From positions 27,582 to 91,581 of the forward strand of contig MKVK01000026.1 of NCBI GenBank assembly GCA_001898825.1: a DNA stretch of 64,000 nt. Reading direction: 5' to 3'. Below the pieces are notes generated by a model that made no database searches, was not told where the DNA came from, and saw only the letters and a list, made by a program, of their open reading frames with translations. Of this stretch, positions 27,971-38,039 are shown in pieces; position 1 is the stretch's first letter; each line of letters opens with the position of its first letter. The stretch comes from Magnetospirillum sp. 64-120. GTDB taxonomy: Bacteria > Pseudomonadota > Alphaproteobacteria > Rhodospirillales > Magnetospirillaceae. The translations under genes and the position numbers were made by a program.

Positions 27971-29128
27971 TTAATCAGCCCGCGCCGATCCCGAACCGGG
28001 CTGGCCCGCCCTGCGACGCACGGACCACAGCCAGCCGCCCAGGAAAACAGCGAACAACGCACCGGCGCTGACCAGCAGTCCTTGCGGGTTCCAGGCATCC
28101 ATGGCCATGCCGTGCACGGGCGGACCGCACAGGCTGCCCAGGGCGTAAAGGGTGCCGAAAGCCGCATTGGCCGAGGCCAGTTCGGAATCATGGAAATGGT
28201 CGGCCAGCATGGCCAGGGTGACGTTGTAAAGCGCCCCGGCGAAACCGCCCCACAACAGCATCAGCCCCAGCAGGGCTTGGGGAAAGGCGACGGCAGTAGG
28301 GATGAAAGCGGGAATGATCAGGGCACAGGCGGCGGAAGCGGTGGCCACCTTGCCCTTGCCGTAGCGGTCGGCCAGGATGCCCGCCGGCACCGCCATGACG
28401 ATCTGCCCACCGATGGCGGCGGCGGCACACCACAGGGCCCATTGGTCGTCCAGCCCCTGACGCACCACGTAAACCGGCATCAGGGTATAGGGCACGCCTT
28501 CGAACATGCCGTAGACCAGAATACCGAACAAGGCGACGAAGGCGCCGCTGGCCAGCAGACGGCGCAGGCTCAGGCGGGCCACGGCCTCGACCGCCGGCGG
28601 GCTGCCCGGCAGGATGGCGAACACCAGCGCCGAGGCCACGGTCAAGCCGGCGATCATCACGATGGGCGGCCAGCCGTCCACCCCCACCGACGGCGTCACC
28701 ATGCCGCCGACCATGGCCCCGCTGGCGAACGCCATCACATAGATGCCGATATTGCGTGCCCGATGCGTCTGGGCCGAGGCGCCATTGATCCAGTATTCCA
28801 CCAGCCGGAACACCATGCCGGTGCCGCCGCCGAACACAAAGCGCAGTCCCAGCCAAAGGGTGGCGTCAGGCAGCAGGGGGAAACACAGGATGGCGCAGAC
28901 CGCCAGAACCAACAGCCCCAGCAACAAAGCCTTGGCGGGAAACCGCTTCAAGGCCCAGGGCATCAACGGCGTCGCCAGCAGCCAGCCCAAGGCCGGCATC
29001 GCGGCGTTGACCCCGATGGCGGTGGCCGACACCCCCATGCGGTTCAAGGCCAGATCCACATAGACGTAAGACACCCCCACCGCCGCCGCCAGCAAGGCCG
29101 AAGCGACCGACAGCAGCGGCAGGTTCAT
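27971..29128 (-). CDS. MFS transporter
   Basis: 385 residues, twelve predicted TM segments in two halves of six, with a loop motif between TM2 and TM3 (WALKRFPAKAL) and ADRYGKGKV in the matching place of the second half, as in YcaD/YfkF-like major facilitators. Substrate unknown. The start at 29128 puts the ATG right before TM1; no clear ribosome site is seen, and in-frame TTG or ATG codons up to 29251 are alternatives. It ends 72 bp before the sigma-54 promoter of the guanidine operon and is oriented the same way, but a functional link is not shown. Confidence 0.8.
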   Translation of the reverse strand: MNLPLLSVASALLAAAVGVSYVYVDLALNRMGVSATAIGVNAAMPALGWLLATPLMPWALKRFPAKALLLGLLVLAVCAILCFPLLPDATLWLGLRFVFGGGTGMVFRLVEYWINGASAQTHRARNIGIYVMAFASGAMVGGMVTPSVGVDGWPPIVMIAGLTVASALVFAILPGSPPAVEAVARLSLRRLLASGAFVALFGILVYGMFEGVPYTLMPVYVVRQGLDDQWALWCAAAAIGGQIVMAVPAGILADRYGKGKVATASAACALIIPAFIPTAVAFPQALLGLMLLWGGFAGALYNVTLAMLADHFHDSELASANAAFGTLYALGSLCGPPVHGMAMDAWNPQGLLVSAGALFAVFLGGWLWSVRRRAGQPGSGSARAD

Positions 29129-29444
29129 GGGTGGGGGATGGGCACTTTGGGAAGCCAAGGACGCCTCGCCTGACAGGACCCGCGAAATGTAGCTGCCAAA
29201 AGGCGCCAGGGCAATTTTCCACCCCCAGAAACGACGAAGTCCGACCGGCATTCACATGCACTGTCGGGCTTGATCGAACACCTGAAAGTTGGCGTAGGAA
29301 AGGGAACTGCCGTCTAACCCTCGCGCTGGCATATAGATGAGTTTCGGTCGGGGGCACGAATTTTATCTTGTGTCATAGCGCATGCCGCAGCACATATAGT
29401 GCGCCAATTCACTGGAGTTTTTCGGCGCAGCGTTGATAGGCAGC
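29129..29444. other. Divergent intergenic region
   Basis: 316 bases between the MFS gene (minus) and the polysaccharide operon (plus). No convincing gene. The stretch 29330-29410 is AT-richer than its surroundings and contains TATAGA and TATAGT near 29333 and 29396, possible -10 elements for the plus operon, but no matching -35 is clear. Confidence 0.35.
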
Positions 29445-30719
29445 ATGATTACAGCAATGAAGGGGACTTTGCTCCAGAGTCTTGGGCGGCCACATCCGTG
29501 GTTGGTCATTCTGCTCTTCGCCGGTCCATTGGTCGCGCTGTTTGCCGGATTGGCCGCGGCCCCCATCTTTGCCGCCCTCGCCCTGTTGGTCATCTGGGGC
29601 GGCTGGCCCGGAAAGCCGTGGCGGAACGTTCCGGCCAATCTGGCGCTGCTGTTCGGCGCCGCCTCGCTCTGGAGCCTGGTCTCGTGCCTGTGGACGGTGA
29701 CGCCGGTGGGGGAAGCCCTGCGCCATTGGGCGGCCTTTTCGGCCCTCACCGGGTTGGGTTTGCTGGCGGTCGGGGGGGCATCATGCCTGGACATCGCCCA
29801 CCGGCGGGTCATTCGTAAAAGTCTTACCGCCGGAATTCTGTTGGCAGCCGCCGCCCTGATCTTGGAAGCGAATACCAATTACGCGCTGACCAGATATTTC
29901 TATGCCCTGGCGCGTGGGGTCGAACCGAGCACCATGCTCGACTCGATCGTTTCGCGCGGTGTCGTCCTGCTGCTTCTGCTGTCCTGGCCGGCCACGCTGG
30001 CCATCTTTCGCCGCTACGGCGCCCGCGCCGCCATTCTGCAAGTGGCGGTGCTGTTGCTGGGCGTGGTCGGTAACGGCAAGCACGCCATCGTCCTGGCGCA
30101 GCTGGCCGGAATCGCGGCCTTCCTGTTCACCTTGTGGGCCCCGAAGTTCACCCTCAGGGCGCTGCAGATCACCGCGGCGGCCATGATCCTGACCATGCCG
30201 CTGATCGGACAGGTGCTGCCCACGGTCCCGGAACTAAGCCAGGCGAACCTGTTCAACTCTGCCCGCCACCGCGTGGTGATCTGGCATTTCACCATCGAGC
30301 ATATCACCCAGCATTTCTGGCGCGGCTGGGGCATGGATGCATCGCGGGAAATCCCCGGCGCCGGCGATATAACTGACATCACCATCGTTCAGCCCAATGG
30401 CAGCAGCGAAATTGTGCATTACACCCACCTGCCGCTGCATCCTCATAACGGCCCGCTGCAGACCTGGCTGGAATTGGGCGGGGCCGGTGCCTTGCTGCTG
30501 GCGGCCATCGTCTGGAGCGTGATCGGCAATATCCGGCAGGCCGCCATCGATCCGGTAGAGCGGGCCACCCGGGCCGCCGCCGTCATGGGGGCATTGATTG
30601 TCGGGGCGATCAGTTTTGGCCTATGGCAATCATGGTGGCTGGCGACCTTATGGCTAACGGCCATCTTGTTGGTGGCTGTCACCGCGCCGGATGACACGGG
30701 AAGCGGCAAAACGCCGTAA
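29445..30719 (+). CDS. O-antigen ligase/polymerase-like membrane protein (Wzy/WaaL family)
   Basis: 424 residues with about ten to twelve hydrophobic segments and a large periplasmic loop in the second half (about 270-345) that contains GWGMDAS and HYTHLPLHPHNGPLQTWLELG; the HxHN-like segment is typical of Wzy_C proteins. Such enzymes join or polymerise lipid-linked glycans at the periplasmic face. ATG at 29445 is preferred over a TTG at 29433 (AGG four bases upstream). It is the first gene of the plus polysaccharide operon. Confidence 0.8.
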   Translation: MITAMKGTLLQSLGRPHPWLVILLFAGPLVALFAGLAAAPIFAALALLVIWGGWPGKPWRNVPANLALLFGAASLWSLVSCLWTVTPVGEALRHWAAFSALTGLGLLAVGGASCLDIAHRRVIRKSLTAGILLAAAALILEANTNYALTRYFYALARGVEPSTMLDSIVSRGVVLLLLLSWPATLAIFRRYGARAAILQVAVLLLGVVGNGKHAIVLAQLAGIAAFLFTLWAPKFTLRALQITAAAMILTMPLIGQVLPTVPELSQANLFNSARHRVVIWHFTIEHITQHFWRGWGMDASREIPGAGDITDITIVQPNGSSEIVHYTHLPLHPHNGPLQTWLELGGAGALLLAAIVWSVIGNIRQAAIDPVERATRAAAVMGALIVGAISFGLWQSWWLATLWLTAILLVAVTAPDDTGSGKTP

Positions 30720-30780
30720 TTCATCCTTTGGTTTCATTCTCCTTGTCATTCATCGGCCTCTTTCTATAGTTTACCCGACC

Positions 30781-32895
30781 ATGTGCGCACGCATCCTCTT
30801 CGTCGTCCGCTCTCTGGACCTGGGCGGGGCCGAGCGGCAATTGGTGACCCTGGCCCGCGCCCAGGCGGAACAGGGGCAGCAGGTGGCGGTAGCCCTGTTC
30901 TATCCCGGCGGGACGCTTGACGCCGAACTGGGCGACATTCCGGTATATTCCCTGGCCAAGCGCGGCCGCTGGGATCTGATCGGCCCCTTCAGCAAACTGG
31001 TGCGCGCGCTGCGCGACTGGCGCCCCGACATCGTCCATGGCTATCTGCCGGTCGCCAATCTTTTGGCCTTCACCGCTTGCGCCCTGGTGCCCGGACCGCG
31101 CGTGGTGTTCGGCATCCGCGCCTCGGACATGGACATGGGCTGCTATGACGCGGTCAGCCGCTGGACCTATCGCCTAGAGGCCCTTGTCGCCGGCCGCGCC
31201 GATCTGGTTATCGCCAATTCCGCCGCCGGGCTGACCGCCTTGCGCCAGCGCGGCGCCGAACACCGTGGCGTGGTGATCGCCAATGGCATTGATACCCAGC
31301 GCTTCCGCCCCGATCCCGCAGCGCGTGCCGAATGGCGCCAACGCTTGGGCGTGGACGACACGACGCTGCTGATCGGCATGGCGGCCCGCCGTGACCCCAT
31401 GAAGGATCACGACACCTTTTTCGCCGCCGCCCGCCAGATGGCGGAACGCCACCGCAATATCGCCTTTACCCTGGCCGGCAACGGCACCCAATCCCTGTCC
31501 GCCGAGTTGGGGGCGCCGCTGCATGTGGTCGGGCCGCTGGCTCAGGTCGAGCGGTGGATGGCGGCCCTGGATGTGGGCGTGCTGGCCTCGCGCTTTGGCG
31601 AGGGTTTTCCCAATGCCCTGGCCGAGATGATGGCCTGTGGCGTGCCTTGTGTCGCCACCGATGTGGGGGATTCGGCGCTTGTGGCGCAACGGGTGGTTCC
31701 CGCCGGCGATGCATCGGCTTTGGCCCAGGCCTGCCTGGACCTTGCCACCTCGCCCACGGAGGGACGCGCCCGGATCGAACAGCATTTTTCGGTGGCGGCC
31801 CTGACGGCAAAGACCCTGGCGGTGTTGCAGGCCCTTGAGCGCCCGCTGGTGGTTCATCTGATCACCGGCCTGGGCAGTGGCGGCGCCGAGCACATGCTGG
31901 CCCGGCTGGTGCAAAGCTCTAAGGCCTTCCGCCATGTGGTGATCTCGTTGACCGGGGGCGGCAAATTTGCCGAGAAGCTGCGCCGCGACGGGATCGAGGT
32001 GGTCACCCTGGACTTGCCTGCGGGCCCACGCGCCCTCCTCGCCCTTCCCCGTCTGATCCGCCTGTTGCGCCGCTTGCGCCCGGCCCTGATCCAGACCTGG
32101 CTGTACCATGCGGACCTGCTGGGCACCCTGGCCGCCTTTTTTTCCGACTGCCGCCGCCTGATCTGGAGCCTGCGCTGCTCGAATATGGACAAGGCGCGCT
32201 ATGGCCGCCTGGTCGGTCTGCTGGCGCGTCTGTCCCGCCGGCCCCAGGTGGTGATCTCCAATTCCCAGGCGGGCATCGACTGGCACAAGGCGCAGGGCTA
32301 TGCCCCGCGCGCCTGGGCGCTGATCGACAACGACGTGGATACCGCCCGCTTCCATCCCGACCCGGCCGCCCGCGCCGCGTGGCGGCTTCGCCTGGGCATC
32401 GCCCCGTCCACGATGCTGGTGGGAATGGCGGCGCGGCGCGACCCCATGAAGGATCATGATGCCTTCCTGGCCGCTGCCAAATTGGCGAGGCCGGACTTCA
32501 CCTTCGTCATGGCCGGCCATGGCACCGAGGATATGCCCGGCGGATTGGGGCAGGTCGAGGACATGGCGGGTTTCTACGCGGCACTCGATGTCTTCGTCTC
32601 GGCCTCGCGCTTCGGCGAGGGCTTCCCCAACGTGGTGGCCGAGGCCATGTCCTCGGGCCTAGCCTGCGTGGTCACCGACATTGGTGACGCCAAACGCCTG
32701 GTGGGGGAAGCTGGGCTGGTGGTGCCCTCGGGCGACGTTGCGGCGCTGGCCTCGGCCATCGCCCAGGCCGCCAGCCGCCGTGATGAATTGGGCATAGCGG
32801 CCCGGCGGCGCATGGAAGCTGAATTCGCTTCACCGGTTTCCGTCACCCGCCATGAAATGCTATGGGCTAGCCTGTTGGGCAAGAGGGGGGACTAA
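30781..32895 (+). CDS. Tandem two-domain GT4 glycosyltransferase
   Basis: 704 residues made of two complete GT-B glycosyltransferases in one chain (about 1-350 and 357-704). Each has an N-terminal GGAE motif (LGGAERQLV; GSGGAEHML) and a C-terminal donor-binding block (RFGEGFPNALAEMMACG; RFGEGFPNVVAEAMSSG). The two halves share the identical 13-mer GMAARRDPMKDHD (coding near 31378 and 32425), so the gene arose by internal duplication. It could add two sugars in succession, or one domain could have become structural; both E-x7-E type motifs are intact. ATG at 30781 is the start of the homologous region. Confidence 0.87.
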   Translation: MCARILFVVRSLDLGGAERQLVTLARAQAEQGQQVAVALFYPGGTLDAELGDIPVYSLAKRGRWDLIGPFSKLVRALRDWRPDIVHGYLPVANLLAFTACALVPGPRVVFGIRASDMDMGCYDAVSRWTYRLEALVAGRADLVIANSAAGLTALRQRGAEHRGVVIANGIDTQRFRPDPAARAEWRQRLGVDDTTLLIGMAARRDPMKDHDTFFAAARQMAERHRNIAFTLAGNGTQSLSAELGAPLHVVGPLAQVERWMAALDVGVLASRFGEGFPNALAEMMACGVPCVATDVGDSALVAQRVVPAGDASALAQACLDLATSPTEGRARIEQHFSVAALTAKTLAVLQALERPLVVHLITGLGSGGAEHMLARLVQSSKAFRHVVISLTGGGKFAEKLRRDGIEVVTLDLPAGPRALLALPRLIRLLRRLRPALIQTWLYHADLLGTLAAFFSDCRRLIWSLRCSNMDKARYGRLVGLLARLSRRPQVVISNSQAGIDWHKAQGYAPRAWALIDNDVDTARFHPDPAARAAWRLRLGIAPSTMLVGMAARRDPMKDHDAFLAAAKLARPDFTFVMAGHGTEDMPGGLGQVEDMAGFYAALDVFVSASRFGEGFPNVVAEAMSSGLACVVTDIGDAKRLVGEAGLVVPSGDVAALASAIAQAASRRDELGIAARRRMEAEFASPVSVTRHEMLWASLLGKRGD

Positions 32896-32898
32896 CGG

Positions 32899-34812
32899 AT
32901 GTGCGGCATCACCGGCCTGTGGCAATTCGCTGGCGGCACGGCCGAAACGCTTGAGCGTGAGGCCCAGGCCATGACGGCCACTTTGGCCCATCGCGGCCCG
33001 GATGCCGGAGCGGTGTGGGTGGACGACGCCGCCGGCGTCGCCCTGGGCCATCGCCGGTTGTCCATTCTGGACCTTTCGCCCAGCGGGGCCCAGCCCATGC
33101 TGTCGAGCGACGGCCGCTTCGTGCTTGTTTACAATGGCGAAGGCTATAACGCCCAGGAATTGCGGAGCGAATTGGAAGGCCGGGGCCTGCATTTCCGAGG
33201 CCATTCCGACACCGAGGTGCTGGCCGAGGGATTCGCCGTCTGGGGGGTCGAAGCGACGATCCGGCGCTTCAACGGCATGTTCGCCTTCGCCGCCTGGGAC
33301 CGCGCGGAACGGCGCCTGTGGCTGGGCCGCGACCGCTTGGGGATCAAGCCGCTCTATTGGGCCATGACCGGCCAGCGTCTGCTGTTCGGCTCGGAACTCA
33401 AGGCCTTGCGCGCCGCGACGGGGTGGACGCCGCAAGTCGACAGGGATGCGGTTTCGGCGTTCCTGCGTCACAATTACGTTCCCGCCCCCTTCACCATCTA
33501 TCGCGGTGTCACCAAGCTGGAGCCGGGCCGGCTGCTCAGCGTCGGTGCCGACGGCAACGTGACCAAATCGGTCTATTGGGACGGCTATCGCATGATGGCC
33601 GCGGCCGAACCGGCCCACCTCTCGGAAGCCGAGGCCATCGATCAGCTCGAAGCCTTGCTGACCGATTCGGTGCAGCGCCAGATGGTCTCGGACGTCGCCT
33701 TGGGCGCCTTCCTGTCGGGTGGCGTCGATTCCTCCATGGTGGTGGCGCTGATGCGCGCCAAGACCGGGGCGCGGGTGCAAACCTTCTCGATCGGCTTCAA
33801 CGAGGCCGGCTTCGACGAATCGGCCCATGCCGCCGCCGTCGCCCGCCATTTGGGGACCGAACATACCGAATTGCGCGTGTCCCCAAGCCATGCGCTGGAT
33901 CTGGTCCCCGGCCTGTGCGAAAGCTGGGACGAACCCTTCGCCGATTCGTCCCAGATCCCGACCCGGCTTTTGGCCGAACTCACCAAGAAACACGTCAGCG
34001 TGGCCCTGTCGGGGGATGGCGGCGACGAATTGTTCGCCGGCTACAACCGCTATTTCTGTTCCATGCGGCTGAAGAAGACCATCGGCCGGGTGCCCCGCCC
34101 CATCCGTAACGCCTTGGCCGCCGGCCTGCGCCTGCCCTCGCCGGGAATGTGGGACAACGTGGCACGGCTGATGCCAAAGCGGCACCGCCTTCCGCAATTG
34201 GGCGACAAGGCGCACAAATTGGCCGAGGTGCTGTCCCTGGACGAGATGGCGTCCTACCGGCGTCTGGTCAGCCATTGGCCGGACCCCGACGCGGTGGTGC
34301 CGGGCGGACACGAACCCAAGGGCTTGCTGTGGGACCCGGCCCTGGAACGGGATTTTCCGGACAGCGTCGGCCGCATGCAGGCCGCCGACACCCTGACCTA
34401 TCTGCCCGACGACATCCTGACCAAGGTCGACCGCGCCACCATGGCGGTATCGCTTGAAGCCCGGGTGCCGCTGCTCGACCACCGCCTGGTGGAATTCGCC
34501 TGGACGCTTCCGTTGTCCATGAAGGTCCGTGACGGACAGGGCAAGTGGATCCTGCGCCAGGTGCTGTACCGCCACGTGCCGCCGGCCCTGATCGACCGCC
34601 CCAAGATGGGATTTGGCGTTCCCATCGGCGCCTGGCTGGTGGGGCCGTTGCGGGACTGGGCCGAAGACCTGCTCCGCCACACCGAATTGGTTGATCCCGC
34701 CCCCGTGGCCAAGCTGTGGTCCGAACATCTGTCCGGTACCCGGAACTGGCAGTACCCGCTGTGGGATATCCTGATGCTGGAATCCTGGCGACGGCGGTGG
34801 GCCGCGTCGTGA
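32899..34812 (+). CDS. asnB: Asparagine synthase (glutamine-hydrolysing) family protein
   Basis: 637 residues. MCGI at the start gives the Cys2 nucleophile of the class II glutaminase domain (1-210); the synthetase domain has the PP-loop SGGVDSS at about 273 and FSIGFNEAGFDES. Only three bases separate it from the preceding glycosyltransferase and the stop overlaps the next gene. In surface glycan clusters such enzymes often amidate a uronic acid or an amino-sugar acid rather than make free asparagine, which fits here but is inference. Confidence 0.87.
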   Translation: MCGITGLWQFAGGTAETLEREAQAMTATLAHRGPDAGAVWVDDAAGVALGHRRLSILDLSPSGAQPMLSSDGRFVLVYNGEGYNAQELRSELEGRGLHFRGHSDTEVLAEGFAVWGVEATIRRFNGMFAFAAWDRAERRLWLGRDRLGIKPLYWAMTGQRLLFGSELKALRAATGWTPQVDRDAVSAFLRHNYVPAPFTIYRGVTKLEPGRLLSVGADGNVTKSVYWDGYRMMAAAEPAHLSEAEAIDQLEALLTDSVQRQMVSDVALGAFLSGGVDSSMVVALMRAKTGARVQTFSIGFNEAGFDESAHAAAVARHLGTEHTELRVSPSHALDLVPGLCESWDEPFADSSQIPTRLLAELTKKHVSVALSGDGGDELFAGYNRYFCSMRLKKTIGRVPRPIRNALAAGLRLPSPGMWDNVARLMPKRHRLPQLGDKAHKLAEVLSLDEMASYRRLVSHWPDPDAVVPGGHEPKGLLWDPALERDFPDSVGRMQAADTLTYLPDDILTKVDRATMAVSLEARVPLLDHRLVEFAWTLPLSMKVRDGQGKWILRQVLYRHVPPALIDRPKMGFGVPIGAWLVGPLRDWAEDLLRHTELVDPAPVAKLWSEHLSGTRNWQYPLWDILMLESWRRRWAAS

Positions 34813-35867
34813 AGATCGCCTTCGTCCTGCCCGAAATTGGCCCGGGTGGTGCCGAACGGGTCGCCACGCTGTTGGCCGGGGCATGGGCCGATTCCGGTCA
34901 CGCGGTGACGCTGCTGACCCTGGACGACGGCTCGCGCCCGCCCTTCCACAACGTCCCCCCCCTGGCCGTCCACCGCCCCTTGGGGCTGCAGGGCGAGTCC
35001 CGCGGGACTTTCGACGCGATCAGCGCCAATTTCAAGCGGGTTCGTACCCTGCGCGCCGCCTTGCGCGCACTGGCGCCCGACGTGGTGGTGTCGTTCATCG
35101 ATCAGGCCAATGTGCTGACGTTGCTCGCCACGCGCGGCACCGCCATCCCGGTGGTCGCCAGCGAGCGGGTGGCCCCCACCTTGCAACCGCTGAGCCGCCA
35201 TTGGCGTCTGTTGCGCCGCCTCACCTACCCCTTCGCCGCCCGTCTTGTCGCCCCGACCCGGGCCATGGCCGCCATGATGCAACCCTGGTCGCGGTTGCCG
35301 GTGGCGGTGATTGCCAATCCGGTGGTCGCCCCCACGCATCCCAAGGCCGAGCGGGGCAATTCCATTCTGGCCGTCGGCCGTCTGGTGCCACAAAAGGGAT
35401 TTGATCGGCTGATCAAGGCCGGCTTGCCACAGGGTTGGACCTTGTGCATCGCTGGCGAGGGTCCGGAGCGGCCCCGTCTGGAAGCCCTGGCGCAAGCCTC
35501 GCCACAGATCCAGCTGCCCGGAGTGGTCGCCGATCTTGCCCCGCTTTATGCGTCTTGCGGCCTGTTCGTCCTGTCGTCGCGTTTCGAAGGCTTTCCCAAC
35601 GCCCTGGCCGAGGCCATGGCGGCAGGCTGCCCGTGCGTGGCCGTCGATTGCCCGACCGGACCGGCCGAGATGATCGAGGATGGCGTCAACGGTATCTTGG
35701 TCGCGCCCGAAGACTTGGGCGCAGCCATCGCCCGACTGGCCGGCGACGCGACACTGCGCATCCGATTGGGCGAAAACGCAGCCACCTATGGGCAGCACCA
35801 TTCCCCCCAACAGATTGCGGCATCTTGGCTCGCGTTGCTGGATTGTGTTATGGTCCCGCCGCCTTAA
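34809..35867 (+). CDS. GT4 family glycosyltransferase
   Basis: 352 residues, GT-B fold: N-terminal LPEIGPGGAERVATLLAG, donor-site block SRFEGFPNALAEAMAAGCPC and ending in the usual C-terminal helices. GTG at 34809 overlaps the asnB stop (GTGA), and the protein begins with VKIAFVLPE as is normal for the family. It probably adds one residue of the surface glycan repeat. Substrates unknown. Confidence 0.85.
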   Translation: MKIAFVLPEIGPGGAERVATLLAGAWADSGHAVTLLTLDDGSRPPFHNVPPLAVHRPLGLQGESRGTFDAISANFKRVRTLRAALRALAPDVVVSFIDQANVLTLLATRGTAIPVVASERVAPTLQPLSRHWRLLRRLTYPFAARLVAPTRAMAAMMQPWSRLPVAVIANPVVAPTHPKAERGNSILAVGRLVPQKGFDRLIKAGLPQGWTLCIAGEGPERPRLEALAQASPQIQLPGVVADLAPLYASCGLFVLSSRFEGFPNALAEAMAAGCPCVAVDCPTGPAEMIEDGVNGILVAPEDLGAAIARLAGDATLRIRLGENAATYGQHHSPQQIAASWLALLDCVMVPPP

Positions 35868-36209
35868 CCATAAGGAATCCCAATGGAATGACGTTGTCCG
35901 GAAGTTTTTCTAACAGGCCGTCGCCAGAGCCCAAGCCTTGGGTCGAGACGCGGTCGAACGAATGATCTTCGGCGCGGCGACTTCCGCGGAAACCCGTCCC
36001 CCGGTGAAAACGCGGCCCGCGTCGGCCCCATAGCGCCGGAAGATGATCCCGATCAAAGCACGGGCTGGATGGGGATCCGTCAGGACCATCGAGTAAAAAC
36101 ATCCTGCGCAGGCTTTCCGAAGACACTCCCCAGGCCCCTGCCAGGCATACCGCTTAAAATTATTCGCAATAGTATGCGCTCGCACACATTGACGAAGAAA
36201 GAATGCAGA
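35868..36209. other. Intergenic region, possible gene debris
   Basis: 342 bases with no convincing gene. On the minus strand a frame between 35910 and about 36100 reads without stops (…RALIGIIFRRYGADAGRVF…) but lacks a good start and its family is unknown to me. From about 36150 on the base composition becomes clearly AT-richer and leads into the ABC exporter gene. A change of composition inside a non-coding gap suggests an insertion border. Confidence 0.4.
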
Positions 36210-38039
36210 ATGATTTTTCGGATGAACGACAAAAACAGTAAACTCATTGAAGAAATACAATTTATGATCCGCACCATCAGGTCGGTGCGACATGTGAATT
36301 TCTACTTCGTTCTGTCAATTGCGCTGTCCATCCTCATAACTGCGTTAGAGGCCATTGGCCTCATATCAATCGTCCCCATTCTACAATTTCTTGGATCCGA
36401 CCCCCTTCACGGATCCGACTCCTTTCTTTCTCCGTTCTTTGATCTATTAAAAAATGACGCCGGCGTTATCGACATTAAAAAAGTAGCGCTGTTCGTATTA
36501 TTTGTCGCAATACTCAAATCAACTTTTGTCTTCATATCCGGCATCGTTGGCGGATATATTCCGGTCATGATGAAGGCTGGTGCCGTCCGAAGCCTTCTTA
36601 AAATGCACCTTCGCTCTAATTTAATTAATCTAATGCAGTATGATACGGGCGCATGGACGAGCGTATATTACCGCTTCATTGACCAGCTCTGCTCCATTGT
36701 GATGTCCGTCGCATCAAGCATCACGCAAGCCCTTCTCCTTGCGTTATATGGCGGCATCATGTTCGCCATGTCTCCTTATGCTGTAATGTTGACCCTGCTG
36801 TTTGTCGTGGTTCTTTGGCTGACGACACGCTGGATGACGGACCGTCAGGGCCGAATCGGCCGCCAGATTACTGACGCGGCCACCTCATACCAACAGGCAG
36901 GCCTTCAGATGATTTCCGGCATGCGTCTGGTCCAGACGGTGGCTGGAGAAGACCGGATGGAGGAGTGGGTCGCAGGCAAGCTCCATACGTTTGTCAAATT
37001 TCATTACAAGGCCATCACTGCGTCCTCAATCATGCAGCCGATTACGACGGTAGCGAGCGGCCTTTTCGTGGCCTCTCTCCTGTTTTTTGGCGACAGTTTG
37101 TTCAGCGGCAAGGAAACCGACTGGCTTGGGTCGATCATCTTGTTCGTCGTGGTGTTCTACCGAATGCTGGGGCCAGCAACCGGACTTTATGGCGTTCGCA
37201 TCACCATCGCGCAATTATGGCCGGCCCTACAAAAAGTTAAGATGTTCTTTGAGCTGTGCTCGCGCTCACAGCTGAGCTTCGGAGACCGCGACCTTGGTAA
37301 AAGCCCCAGCTTTGATATCAGCATAAGCGGGCTTAACTTTGGCTTTGCGGACACACCGATACTGCAAGACATCAACCTGTCCATTCCCAGCGGCTCGATG
37401 TTGGCGTTGGTTGGCGAATCGGGGGCCGGAAAGTCGACCCTGGCCAACCTTATCATGCGGCTTTATCCGACCTCGGCCGGACAAATCAGTATTGGCGGCG
37501 TCAACATCAGTGAATTCAGCCGCAAGTCTTTCGCTGAAAACGTCGGCTTGGTAAGCCAGGACACGATCCTGTTCAACGATACCCTCAAAAATAACTTCCT
37601 GTTCGTCCAACCCGACGCGACCGAAGCAGAGATTTGGGAGGCTTTGAAAAAGGCCAAGGCCGACCAGTTTGTGGAGGAATTGGAACAGGGGCTGGACACC
37701 GTCATCCAGGAAGGCGGCAGCCGGCTGTCCGGCGGTCAGCGTCAACGCATCGCCTTGGCGCGCGCCCTGATCCGGCCCAAGCAGATTCTGATCCTGGACG
37801 AAAGCACAAGCCAGTTGGATGCGTTCAGTGAGGCGGTGGTGCAGGAAACCATCACCAACCTGCATGGAACGACGACCCTGATTGTCATTGCCCACCGCAT
37901 GTCAACCGTGCGCAAGGCGGATGCCGTGGCCGTGCTGGAAAACGGCCGCGTCGTCGAATTCGGCACCCCCAATCAACTGTTGATGGAGGACACCATGTTC
38001 CGGCAGATGATTGAATTCCAACAGGTTTCTCCGGCATGA
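36210..38039 (+). CDS. MsbA-like ABC exporter (fused permease and ATPase)
   Basis: 609 residues: six TM segments (about 25-320), then the nucleotide-binding domain with Walker A GESGAGKST (about 403), signature LSGGQRQRIALARAL (about 505) and Walker B ILILDEST. Typical length for half-size exporters that flip lipid-linked sugars or lipids. The start at ATG 36210 (AAGAAAG upstream) is preferred; 36222 is an alternative. The first 1000 bases are AT-richer and use codons unlike the neighbours, while the ATPase half looks native, suggesting a transferred or recombinant gene. Its stop overlaps the next start. Confidence 0.87.
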   Translation: MIFRMNDKNSKLIEEIQFMIRTIRSVRHVNFYFVLSIALSILITALEAIGLISIVPILQFLGSDPLHGSDSFLSPFFDLLKNDAGVIDIKKVALFVLFVAILKSTFVFISGIVGGYIPVMMKAGAVRSLLKMHLRSNLINLMQYDTGAWTSVYYRFIDQLCSIVMSVASSITQALLLALYGGIMFAMSPYAVMLTLLFVVVLWLTTRWMTDRQGRIGRQITDAATSYQQAGLQMISGMRLVQTVAGEDRMEEWVAGKLHTFVKFHYKAITASSIMQPITTVASGLFVASLLFFGDSLFSGKETDWLGSIILFVVVFYRMLGPATGLYGVRITIAQLWPALQKVKMFFELCSRSQLSFGDRDLGKSPSFDISISGLNFGFADTPILQDINLSIPSGSMLALVGESGAGKSTLANLIMRLYPTSAGQISIGGVNISEFSRKSFAENVGLVSQDTILFNDTLKNNFLFVQPDATEAEIWEALKKAKADQFVEELEQGLDTVIQEGGSRLSGGQRQRIALARALIRPKQILILDESTSQLDAFSEAVVQETITNLHGTTTLIVIAHRMSTVRKADAVAVLENGRVVEFGTPNQLLMEDTMFRQMIEFQQVSPA

